Assembly: GCF_004123805.1 (NCBI RefSeq)
Contig: NZ_RWJX01000042.1
Span: forward strand, 1 to 32,176
From: Cellulomonas endophytica
GTDB taxonomy: Bacteria; Actinomycetota; Actinomycetes; Actinomycetales; Cellulomonadaceae
Reading direction: 5' to 3'
DNA: 32,176 nucleotides
This document shows positions 12,230 to 19,382 of this stretch, in pieces. Positions within the stretch are counted from its first letter, which is position 1. Each line of letters opens with the position of its first letter. Under the pieces are notes generated by a model. It ran no database searches. It saw nothing but the letters and a program-made list of their open reading frames with translations, and was not told the DNA's origin. Both the position numbers and the translations under genes were made by a program.

Positions 12230-13531
12230 TCACTCCTGGACGTCGAAGCCCGTGGTCGTCATGTCCTCGACGACCGTCTCCTGCGTCGTGGCGAGCGCGT
12301 CGCGGAACGGGGTGCCGCTGTCGGCCGCGGCCTGCATGGCGTCCTGGAACGCGGAGGAGGCGACGTTGACGTTCGGCCCCCAGCTGATGTCCGGCAGGGT
12401 GCTGCCGGCGATCTCGGCGGCGAGCGTCCAGAAGTCCGTCTGCTGCGGCATGAGGACCGGCGGCTCGCTCTGGGTGGCGAGCTCCTGACCCGTCAGGGAG
12501 GCGGGGTACTGGCCCGTCTCGATCTGGATCGCGGCCCCCTCCTCGGAGGAGTTGATCCACGCCGCGAACCGGGCCGCCTCGGCGGGGTGCTCCGAGGAGG
12601 TCGTCACGACGACGGCGGACCCGCCCTGGAAGGCGACGCGGTCGTCGCCCGCCTCCCACTGCGGCAGCTTCGCGAGCGCCCACTGGCCGGCCATGTCGGG
12701 GGCGACCCCGTAGATGACGCCGGGGGCCCACAGGGCGGAGGGCCAGGACAGGATGTTCCCGGCGTTGAGCTGGGCGTTCCACTCCGGGGTCAGCAGGGAC
12801 TCGACCTTGACGAGGTCGCGGTCGACGAGGTCCTGCCAGTAGTCCGCGACGGCCCGGGAGGGCTCGTCGTCGATCCCGACGGTCCACGTCTCGCCGTCCA
12901 CGGACCACCACTCGGCCCCGGCCTGCTGCGCCATGCCGGAGAAGAACCCGAACTCGCCCGGGGCGAAGGTCGCCAGGTAGGTGTCGGGGTCGGCCGCGCG
13001 GACCGCGGCGGCCGCGTCGGCGAACTCGGCCCACGTGGTCGGCACGGCCACGCCGAGCTCGGCCAGCCGCGCCTCGTTGTAGACGAGGGCCATGGGGCCG
13101 ACGTCCTGCGGGATGCCGTAGATCGCGTCGTTGAAGGTCGTGAGGCCCCAGACGGCGTCGGTGAAGGCGCCCTTCGTCTCCTCGTCCACCTGCTCGGTGA
13201 TGTCGGCCGCGACGTCGCCGACGATCATCGCGGGCAGGGTGTTGTACTCGACGACGGCCACGTCGGGCGCCTCGTCGGCGCGCGTGGCGGTGAGCAGCTT
13301 GGCCGAGGAGTCCGTGCCGCCGCCGGCGTCGGTGTGCCGCACCTGGACGTCGGGGTTCGCCGCGTTCCAGGCCTCGACGAGCCCGGGCTGCGAGGTGCCC
13401 CAGGCCCAGTAGTCCAGGGTGATCGGGCCGTCGCCGTCCGCGGCCTCGTCCCCCGACCCGCTGGAGCACGCCGCCAGGGCGACGCAGGTGAGGGCCGCCG
13501 TCGCGACGGCGACGAGCTTCGTGGTCCGCAT
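12230..13531 (-). CDS. Sugar-binding lipoprotein of ABC transporter 1
   Basis: This is the extracellular solute-binding lipoprotein that feeds the two leftward permeases. The mature start is set by the lipobox LAAC, with Cys22 as the lipid anchor, after an MRTTK signal peptide. The 433-residue length and the family-1 pattern (LDYWAWGTSQPGLVEAWNAANPDV near residue 40, then PTTWAEFADA) fit CUT1 oligosaccharide binders. The frame is open further upstream, but ATG 13531 has an AAGGAG site 7 nt before it and a textbook signal peptide. An operator palindrome at 13571-13582 lies in its leader. The ligand is unknown. Confidence 0.95.
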   Translation of the reverse strand: MRTTKLVAVATAALTCVALAACSSGSGDEAADGDGPITLDYWAWGTSQPGLVEAWNAANPDVQVRHTDAGGGTDSSAKLLTATRADEAPDVAVVEYNTLPAMIVGDVAADITEQVDEETKGAFTDAVWGLTTFNDAIYGIPQDVGPMALVYNEARLAELGVAVPTTWAEFADAAAAVRAADPDTYLATFAPGEFGFFSGMAQQAGAEWWSVDGETWTVGIDDEPSRAVADYWQDLVDRDLVKVESLLTPEWNAQLNAGNILSWPSALWAPGVIYGVAPDMAGQWALAKLPQWEAGDDRVAFQGGSAVVVTTSSEHPAEAARFAAWINSSEEGAAIQIETGQYPASLTGQELATQSEPPVLMPQQTDFWTLAAEIAGSTLPDISWGPNVNVASSAFQDAMQAAADSGTPFRDALATTQETVVEDMTTTGFDVQE

Positions 13532-13570
13532 GTCACATCTCCTTCGACGTGTGCGCCGGCGATCGCCAGG

Positions 13571-13582
13571 CGAAGCGCTTCG
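13571..13582. promoter_or_regulatory. operator O1 for transporter 1 (CGAAGCGCTTCG)
   Basis: A perfect 12-bp palindrome CGAAGCGCTTCG lies about 15 nt downstream of the minus-strand -10, in the leader of the first binding-protein gene. It is identical to the cores at 13726 and 15940. Placement just past the start point suits roadblock-type repression by the LacI-family protein. Confidence 0.8.
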
Positions 13583-13596
13583 ACGCGCTGGGCGCC

Positions 13597-13626
13597 AGTG
13601 TTCGGGCCCCGGCGCTGCGGTGTCAA
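13597..13626 (-). promoter_or_regulatory. promoter of the leftward transporter operon
   Basis: On the minus strand a perfect TTGACA (13626-13621) is followed by an 18-bp spacer and AACACT (13602-13597), which keeps the conserved A2 and T6 of the -10. The start point would be near 13590, just before operator O1. The -10 is weak, so position is approximate. Confidence 0.55.
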
Positions 13627-13692
13627 CCCCCTTCAGCAGGGCCTGCGCGCACGGATCGGCGACGAGGCGCCGGCGCCGGTCGGCGCGGGGCG

Positions 13693-13722
13693 TTGACACG
13701 GACCGGCGGAGGGCGCTTGCAT
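13693..13722 (+). promoter_or_regulatory. promoter of the GH42 gene
   Basis: A perfect -35 TTGACA (13693-13698), an 18-bp spacer and a -10-like TTGCAT (13717-13722) precede the operator O2 by 3 bp. Start of transcription is expected near 13729, within the operator. It is divergent from the promoter at 13597-13626. Confidence 0.65.
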
Positions 13723-13725
13723 GGC

Positions 13726-13737
13726 CGAAGCGCTTCG
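13726..13737. promoter_or_regulatory. operator O2 at the GH42 start point (CGAAGCGCTTCG)
   Basis: A second exact copy of the 12-bp palindrome lies immediately after the GH42 -10 and covers the expected start point. Its centre is 155 bp from that of O1, so one regulator could bridge both divergent promoters. LacI-family binding is inferred from the central CG and the inverted-repeat form. Confidence 0.8.
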
Positions 13738-13758
13738 ACACTCGACGAGGAGAACTGC

Positions 13759-15822
13759 GTGCAGCAGCGGACAGCACCCGGCGGCGCCCCCGCGCCCCTG
13801 GCGGCCCTGACGTCGGAGCTCGGCGTCCTCTACGGCGGCGACTGGAGCCCCGAGCAGTGGGACCCGGCCGTCTGGCCGGAGGACGTGGCGCTCATGCGCG
13901 AGGCCGGCGTCAACCTCGTCACGGTCGGCGTCTTCGCGTGGTCGAGCATGGAGCCCGAGGAGGGACGGCTCGAGCTCGGCTGGCTCGACACGGTGCTCGA
14001 CCACCTGCACGCCGGCGGCGTCGCCGTCGACCTGGCGACCCCCACCGCGTCCCCGCCGCCGTGGCTCGCGCACCGGTACCCGACGTCGTCGGCCGTGGAC
14101 CGCAGCGGCGTCCGGATGGCCGTCGGCTCGCGCAACCACTTCTGCCCCTCGTCGCCGGACTACCGACGGGCCGCCCGGGGCATCGCCGGCGCCCTGGTGG
14201 AGCGGTACGGGTCGCACCCGGCCGTGCGGATGTGGCACATCGGCAACGAGTTCGGGCAGGTGTGCTTCTGCGACCTCTGCGCCGACGGGTTCCGGCGCTG
14301 GCTGCAGGTCCGTCACGGGAGCCTCGACGCCCTGAACGCCGCGTGGGGCACGGCCTTCTGGAGCCAGCGCTACGCGGACTGGCAGGAGATCGTGCCGCCC
14401 CGCGTCGCGCCCTACATCCGCAACCCGGGGCAGTCGCTGGACCACCGGCGGTTCGCCTCCGACCTCCTGCTCGGGCTCTACCGCGAGCAGCGCGACCTCG
14501 TCCGCGCGGCGGCTCCCGGCGTGCCCGTGACGACGAACCTCATGGGCTTCCACCCGCACACGGACGACGCCCGGTGGGCACCGGAGCTCGACGTGGTGTC
14601 CGAGGACCACTACCCCGACCCCGCCGACCCCGACGGCCACCTGCTGCAGGCCCTCCAGGACGACCTCGCGCGGGGCATCGGCGGCGGGCGGCCCTGGGTG
14701 CAGATGGAGCAGGCGGCGGGAGGCGTCAACTGGCGCCCGCACAACGTCCCCAAGACCCCGGCCCGGATGCGGCTGGACTCGCTGCGGGCCGTCGCCCGGG
14801 GGTCCGACGCCTCCCTGTTCTTCCAGTGGCGGCAGTCGCTCGCCGGGGCGGAGAAGTGGCACTCCGCGCTGCTGCCGGCCGCCGGTCCCGACACGCGCCT
14901 CCACCGCGCCGTCCGCGCGCACGGGGCGGAGCTGCGCCGGCTCCGGCCCGTCGTGGGCGCGCGGGTGCCCGCGGAGGTGGCGCTCGTCTTCGACTGGTCG
15001 AGCTGGTGGGCGGCGCAGGAGCCCGCCGCCCCGTCCGACCGCCTCGACGTCCTCGACCTGCTGCGCGAGTGGTACCGGCCCCTCCACGCGGCGAACGTCA
15101 CCGCGGACGTCGTCCCGCCGTGGGCGGACCTCACGCCGTACCGGCTCGTGCTCGCGCCCCAGCTGCACCTCGTGGAGGACGCGGACGTGCCCGGGCTGCG
15201 GGCCGTCGTCGAGCGCGGGGACGTGCTGGTGCTCGGGCCGTGGAGCGCGGCGCTCGACGGGCACGGACGGCTGCGCCCCGGCCGGTTCCCGGCGCCCTTC
15301 ACGGACCTCGTCGGCGGGTCGGGCGAGGAGTACGTGCCGCTGGCCGCGCCCGTGGCCGTGGAGGGCGTCCTCGGCGCCCACCGGGTCGGCGACTGGGCCG
15401 AGCGGCTGCGCACGGACGGCGGGGAGGCGCTCCTCGTCGCGCGCGGCGGCGACCTCGACGGGGTCCCCCTCGTCGTCACGCGCCGCCACGCCTCCGGCGG
15501 CACCGGCGTCTACGCCGGTGCCCTCCTGCCCCCGGCGGCGACGGGCGCGCTGGTCGCCCACGCCGTGGCCGCGGCCGGCGTCGCCCCGGCCGCCGCCGGG
15601 CTCCCGGCCGGCGTGGAGGCGGTGCGGCGGGGGCCCGTCCTCTTCCTGCTGAACACGACGGGCGGCCCGGTGCCGCTCGACGGCCTCGGCGGCCGCCGCG
15701 ACCTCCTCACGGACGCCGTGCTGGGGCGCCGGCAGGTGCTCGAGCCCGACGGCGTCCTCGCCCTCGCGACGTCCGACGCGGCAGGTGCGGGGCCGGGGAC
15801 GGCCGGCCCGCTGGACGGCTGA
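13759..15822 (+). CDS. GH42 beta-galactosidase
   Basis: This enzyme hydrolyses terminal beta-D-galactosides by a retaining mechanism. The 687-residue product starts at GTG 13759 with GAGGAG upstream. It has no signal peptide, so it acts in the cytoplasm on imported oligosaccharides. The catalytic acid/base is Glu164 in WHIGNEFG and the nucleophile is Glu317 in WVQMEQA. The cysteine zinc cluster of the family is intact: Cys129, then Cys169, Cys171 and Cys174 in CFCDLC. N-terminal YGGDWSPEQWDPAVWPEDV is typical of GH42. A TIM barrel (to about residue 390), a trimerisation domain and a beta C-terminal domain fit the length. It is followed by a hairpin that contains operator O3. Confidence 0.95.
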   Translation: MQQRTAPGGAPAPLAALTSELGVLYGGDWSPEQWDPAVWPEDVALMREAGVNLVTVGVFAWSSMEPEEGRLELGWLDTVLDHLHAGGVAVDLATPTASPPPWLAHRYPTSSAVDRSGVRMAVGSRNHFCPSSPDYRRAARGIAGALVERYGSHPAVRMWHIGNEFGQVCFCDLCADGFRRWLQVRHGSLDALNAAWGTAFWSQRYADWQEIVPPRVAPYIRNPGQSLDHRRFASDLLLGLYREQRDLVRAAAPGVPVTTNLMGFHPHTDDARWAPELDVVSEDHYPDPADPDGHLLQALQDDLARGIGGGRPWVQMEQAAGGVNWRPHNVPKTPARMRLDSLRAVARGSDASLFFQWRQSLAGAEKWHSALLPAAGPDTRLHRAVRAHGAELRRLRPVVGARVPAEVALVFDWSSWWAAQEPAAPSDRLDVLDLLREWYRPLHAANVTADVVPPWADLTPYRLVLAPQLHLVEDADVPGLRAVVERGDVLVLGPWSAALDGHGRLRPGRFPAPFTDLVGGSGEEYVPLAAPVAVEGVLGAHRVGDWAERLRTDGGEALLVARGGDLDGVPLVVTRRHASGGTGVYAGALLPPAATGALVAHAVAAAGVAPAAAGLPAGVEAVRRGPVLFLLNTTGGPVPLDGLGGRRDLLTDAVLGRRQVLEPDGVLALATSDAAGAGPGTAGPLDG

Positions 15823-15840
15823 CGGGCCAGGCGTCGGGAC

Positions 15841-15870
15841 GGCCAGGTCGAAACGCTTCGACCACTGGCC
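15841..15870 (+). terminator. hairpin after GH42 that contains operator O3
   Basis: GGCCAG-GTCGAA (15841-15852) pairs with TTCGAC (15857-15862) and CTGGCC (15865-15870), with loop ACGC and a CA bulge, giving 12 bp in two stacked stems 19 nt after the GH42 stop. The centre, CGAAACGCTTCG (15849-15860), differs from the operator core by one base. The element may act both as a terminator in RNA and as a regulator site in DNA. No T-run follows. Confidence 0.5.
15849..15860. promoter_or_regulatory. operator O3, one-mismatch copy (CGAAACGCTTCG)
   Basis: This matches the other island operators except for A in place of G at the fifth position. It lies 91 bp (centre to centre) upstream of O4 and well before the -35 of the second transporter operon, so it could be an auxiliary site for looping. 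It may bind more weakly because the symmetry is broken. Confidence 0.6.
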
Positions 15871-15907
15871 CTCCACATCAGGACCGCTGCCCGGGGAGAA
15901 GAGCCCC

Positions 15908-15937
15908 TTGCGGAGACCCCACCGCGCACGGCATTCT
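15908..15937 (+). promoter_or_regulatory. promoter of transporter 2 / GH31 operon
   Basis: TTGCGG (15908-15913), an 18-bp spacer and CATTCT (15932-15937) form a moderate promoter. The operator O4 begins within 3 bp of the -10, as at the GH42 promoter, and covers the expected start point near 15944. Confidence 0.5.
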
Positions 15938-15953
15938 GTCGAAGCGCTTCGAC
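15938..15953. promoter_or_regulatory. operator O4 (GTCGAAGCGCTTCGAC)
   Basis: This is a perfect 16-bp palindrome, the longest of the four sites, with the same 12-bp core at 15940-15951. It overlaps the expected transcription start of the second binding-protein operon and lies 52 nt before its ATG. Confidence 0.8.
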
Positions 15954-16004
15954 GACCGGCCCGGACGACCCGGCCGGCCCATCCACTCGACGAGGAGAAC
16001 CTGG

Positions 16005-17315
16005 ATGCACACGAGCACCCGGCGCTGGGGGGCCACCGCGGTGGCCGCCCTCCTGGCGCCCGCCGTCCTGACCGCCTGCAGCAGCGGCGGTCCGTCCGCC
16101 GACGGCGGGGACGCCAGCACGCTCACGATCTGGCACTACGAGAACGACGAGTCGGCGATGGGCCAGGCGTGGGCCCGGGCCATCGAGATCTTCGAGTCCG
16201 AGCACCCGGACGTCACGGTCGAGGTCGAGAAGCAGACCTTCGAGCAGATCCAGAAGAACGCGAAGATCGTCCTCACCGGCGACGACGTCCCCGACGTCAT
16301 GGAGTACAACAAGGGCAACGCCACCGCCGGCCAGCTGGCCTCGCAGGGGCTGCTCGCCCCCCTGACGGAGGTCGCGGAGGAGAAGGGCTGGACGCAGGCC
16401 CTGCCCGCGTCGATCGCCACGACCGCCCAGTACGACGAGAACGGCCTCATGGGGTCCGGCGAGTGGTACGGGGTGCCCAACTACGGGGAGTTCGTCGGGG
16501 TGTACCTCAACGACGACCTGTTCGCCGCGAACGGGATCGCGACGCCGACCACCTTCGAGGAGCTCGAGGCCGCCCTCGCCGCCTTCGCCGCCGCGGGCAT
16601 CACCCCGCTCGCCGAGGCGGGGGCCGAGTACCCGCTGGGGCAGCTGTGGTACGAGCTCGTGCTGCACTACGGCGACCGCGCCCTCGTCGACCAGTACCAG
16701 CTCTTCGACGGCGACGTGGACTGGCACGGCGAGGCCATGACGCAGGCGACGGAGAAGCTCGCGGAGTGGGTCGAGGCGGGCTACGTCGCCCCCGACTCGG
16801 CGGGCCTGACGGCCGAGGACATGGGCACGGCCTTCATCTCGGGGGAGTACCCGATCATGGTGTCGGGCTCCTGGTGGTTCGGCCGGCTGCAGTCGGAGAT
16901 CCCGTTCGCGTGGTCCCAGACGCTGTTCCCCGGCAACGACCTGCACCCGGGCTCGTCGGGCAACCTCTGGGTGGTCCCGACCAACGCCGACTCCCCGGAC
17001 CTGGCCCAGGACTTCATCGACATCACGCTGCGCCCGGAGGTGCAGGAGGTCCTCGCCCAGGCCGGAGGCCTGCCGGTGGCCGCGGACGACGTGACCATCG
17101 CGGACCCCAAGACCGCGGAGATGACGGAGAACTTCCAGGCGGTCCTCGCCGAGGACGGCCTGGCGTTCTACCCCGACTGGCCCGTGGCCGGGTTCTACGA
17201 CGTCGTCGTCAGCCAGCTGCAGTCCCTGGTGAACGGCAGCAAGACGCCCGACGAGGTGCTCGACGGCCTCGAGGAGGCGTACGAGCAGGGCAAGGCCGAC
17301 CTCGTCACCCCCTGA
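16005..17315 (+). CDS. Sugar-binding lipoprotein of ABC transporter 2
   Basis: This 436-residue extracellular binding protein has a signal peptide starting MHTSTRRWG and the lipobox LTAC with Cys25 as lipid anchor. The mature part begins LTIWHYENDESAMGQAWARA, followed by EIFESEHPDVTVEVE, as in CUT1 family-1 binding proteins. A GAGGAG site stands 7-8 nt before ATG 16005; the much longer open frame upstream is a shadow of GH42. The 17 nt around the ribosome-binding site are identical to those of the GH42 gene. The operon continues with two permeases and the alpha-xylosidase, so a xylose-bearing oligosaccharide is the likely ligand (inference). Confidence 0.95.
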   Translation: MHTSTRRWGATAVAALLAPAVLTACSSGGPSADGGDASTLTIWHYENDESAMGQAWARAIEIFESEHPDVTVEVEKQTFEQIQKNAKIVLTGDDVPDVMEYNKGNATAGQLASQGLLAPLTEVAEEKGWTQALPASIATTAQYDENGLMGSGEWYGVPNYGEFVGVYLNDDLFAANGIATPTTFEELEAALAAFAAAGITPLAEAGAEYPLGQLWYELVLHYGDRALVDQYQLFDGDVDWHGEAMTQATEKLAEWVEAGYVAPDSAGLTAEDMGTAFISGEYPIMVSGSWWFGRLQSEIPFAWSQTLFPGNDLHPGSSGNLWVVPTNADSPDLAQDFIDITLRPEVQEVLAQAGGLPVAADDVTIADPKTAEMTENFQAVLAEDGLAFYPDWPVAGFYDVVVSQLQSLVNGSKTPDEVLDGLEEAYEQGKADLVTP

Positions 17316-17320
17316 GGCGC

Positions 17321-17354
17321 GGTCCCGGCGGGCGGTGCGCCGCCCGCCGGGACC
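17321..17354 (+). other. 15-bp perfect hairpin at binding-protein/permease junction 2
   Basis: 17321-17335 is the exact complement of 17340-17354 with loop TGCG. It begins 6 nt after the lipoprotein stop and ends 60 nt before the permease ATG. It mirrors the hairpin at 12195-12220 in the other transporter operon. It could protect the lipoprotein mRNA from 3' decay or partly terminate transcription; which of the two cannot be told from sequence. Confidence 0.7.
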
Positions 17355-17414
17355 CGCCCCACCGCGTCGCCGCCCCGCCGCCCCCGCCCGTACCCCCCTC
17401 CCCCGGAGGACGCG

Positions 17415-18392
17415 ATGTCCGCTCCCACGCTCGACGCCCCGGCCGGCCGCCGCCCGCCCGCCGCGGGCCCGGCCCGGCGCCCCTGGCGCCGGCCCCCCTG
17501 GCTGCCGTACCTGCCGTACCTCGTCCCCGGCCTGGTCGGGTTCGTCGTCGTCGTCGGCTACCCGTTCGCGACGAACGTCGTCCTCAGCTTCCAGAGCTGG
17601 AAGGGCGGGCTCGCGCCGCACCGGTGGGTCGGCCTCGACAACTACGCGGCGCTCCTGCGCGACTCCCAGTTCTGGACGTCGTTCCAGAACTCCCTCGCGA
17701 TGGTGCTCGCGATGGTCGTCGTCCCGACGCTGCTGGGCCTGCTCCTGGCCGCCGTGCTGTTCGACTACCTGGGCAAGACGTTCGGCGCCCGCACCTCCGC
17801 GGTCCTGCGGGCCACGTACTACCTGCCGCAGATCCTGCCGGTGGCGGTCGCGGGGGTGCTCTGGAACTGGATCCTCAACGCGCAGACCGGGGCGGTGAAC
17901 GAGCTGCTGCGCTCCTGGGGGGTGACGGAACCGCCGAACTGGCTCGGCTCGCCGTCGACGGCGCTGCCCAGCGTCATGCTCGTGCTCGTCTGGGTGCAGA
18001 TCGGCTACCCGGTCGTCGTGTTCATGTCCGCGCTGCAGCGGGTGGACCCCGAGCTCTACGAGGCCGCCGAGCTCGACGGCGCCGGGTGGGGCCGCCGCTT
18101 CCGCGCCATCACGCTGCCGCAGATCAAGCCCGAGACGTTCGTGGTGGTGCTCACCTGCACGGTCGCGGCGCTGAAGGTGTTCGGGCCGATCTACGTGCTC
18201 ACGCGCGGCGGGCCCGAGAGCTCGACCCTCGTGCCCAGCTACTACTCGTACCTGAACTTCTTCGACAAGTCGAAGGTCGGCTACGGCGCCGCCGTGTCGA
18301 ACGTGCTCACGCTCGTCATCGTGGTCGTGGCCGTCACCCTCCTCGTGGCGCAGGCGCGCAGCGAGCGGCGCGAGGAGGCGGGTCGCGCATGA
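17415..18392 (+). CDS. Sugar ABC transporter permease, MalF type
   Basis: This 325-residue CUT1 permease has its first membrane helix after about residue 35 (YLPYLVPGLVGFVVVVGYPF). The EAA loop is EAAELDGAGWGRRFRAITLP. The ATG at 17415 has GGAGGA upstream. It pairs with the overlapping downstream permease (ATGA junction). Differences from the leftward permease are extensive, so the two transporters are paralogues rather than a recent duplication. Confidence 0.95.
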   Translation: MSAPTLDAPAGRRPPAAGPARRPWRRPPWLPYLPYLVPGLVGFVVVVGYPFATNVVLSFQSWKGGLAPHRWVGLDNYAALLRDSQFWTSFQNSLAMVLAMVVVPTLLGLLLAAVLFDYLGKTFGARTSAVLRATYYLPQILPVAVAGVLWNWILNAQTGAVNELLRSWGVTEPPNWLGSPSTALPSVMLVLVWVQIGYPVVVFMSALQRVDPELYEAAELDGAGWGRRFRAITLPQIKPETFVVVLTCTVAALKVFGPIYVLTRGGPESSTLVPSYYSYLNFFDKSKVGYGAAVSNVLTLVIVVVAVTLLVAQARSERREEAGRA

Positions 18393-19351
18393 CCGCGCCC
18401 ACCACCCCCACCACCCAAACCACCGCCCCGACGACCGGCGCGGCCCCCGCGCCGGGTGCCGCCGGCGCGCGCGGCCCCGCGGGCGCCCCGGCCCCCCGTC
18501 GGCGACGGGCCGGCGTGGACGCCCGGCACCGCCGCGGTGTCACCCGCTGGTTCGTCCTCGCCGGCGCCGTCCTCGTCGCGGTCCTCATGCTCGTGCCCAT
18601 CGCGATCATGGTCCTCAACGCCTTCAAGTCCCCGCAGGACTACTCGCAGCACGGCCCGCTGAGCTGGCCCCGGGAGCTGTACACCGCGGGCGTGCAGGCG
18701 TTCTGGGAGCGGGTGCAGTTCCCGCAGAAGCTGTGGAACTCCGTCGTCATCTCCGGCGTCGTCGCCGTGGCGGGGACCCTGCTGTCGCTCCTGAACGCGT
18801 ACGCCATCGGCATCGGGCGCATCCGCGGCCGGCTGTGGCTGACGACGCTGTTCCTGCTGGCGACGATGCTGCCGCAGGAGGCCCTCATCTACCCGCTCTT
18901 CACCATGGCGCAGGAGGCGGGCCTGTCGAACTCGCGGTGGTCGGTGATCATCATCTTCACGGTCATCCAGTCCGCGTTCGGCACCTACCTGCTCGCCTCG
19001 GTGCTGCACACCTTCCCGCCGGCGCTGCTCGAGGCGGCCGCCCTCGACGGGGCGAGCCGGTGGCAGATCCTCTGGCGCATCGTCTTCCCGGTGGTGCGCC
19101 CGACGCTCTCCGTCCTGATGATCTTCTTCTTCATCTGGACGTGGAACGAGTTCTTCATCCCGCTGGTCATGCTCACGACCAACGACACCCAGACCGTCCC
19201 GGTCGCGCTCGCGTCGCTGCAGGGCGACCGCCTCATGGACGCGCCGACGACGAACGCCGGCGCGCTCGTCTCCCTCGTGCCGGCCCTCGTGTTCTTCCTC
19301 CTGTTCCAGCGCACCCTGACGCGCGGCGTGACCGCCGGCTCCGTCAAGTGA
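18389..19351 (+). CDS. Sugar ABC transporter permease, MalG type
   Basis: This 320-residue permease starts at ATG 18389, overlapping the previous stop by 4 nt. About 50 residues of Thr/Pro/Ala- and Arg-rich cytoplasmic sequence precede the first helix (WFVLAGAVLVAVLMLVPIAI). The EAA loop is EAAALDGASRWQILWRIVFP. The C-terminus GVTAGSVKG-like ending (GVTAGSVK) is typical of the family. The stop lies 31 nt before the alpha-xylosidase gene, so transport and hydrolysis are cotranscribed. Confidence 0.95.
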   Translation: MTAPTTPTTQTTAPTTGAAPAPGAAGARGPAGAPAPRRRRAGVDARHRRGVTRWFVLAGAVLVAVLMLVPIAIMVLNAFKSPQDYSQHGPLSWPRELYTAGVQAFWERVQFPQKLWNSVVISGVVAVAGTLLSLLNAYAIGIGRIRGRLWLTTLFLLATMLPQEALIYPLFTMAQEAGLSNSRWSVIIIFTVIQSAFGTYLLASVLHTFPPALLEAAALDGASRWQILWRIVFPVVRPTLSVLMIFFFIWTWNEFFIPLVMLTTNDTQTVPVALASLQGDRLMDAPTTNAGALVSLVPALVFFLLFQRTLTRGVTAGSVK

Positions 19352-19382
19352 CGCCCATCCCCCCCGGAGAGGTCCCGACCGC

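Noticed and set aside
13419..16004. Open frame joined in front of the second binding lipoprotein (1298 codons in total)
   Set aside because: The upstream part overlaps GH42 in another frame. A signal peptide and lipobox start cleanly at 16005 with its own ribosome-binding site.
15785..18388. Open frame joined in front of the second MalG-type permease
   Set aside because: It is a shadow of the binding lipoprotein and the first permease; the ATGA overlap at 18389 marks the true start.
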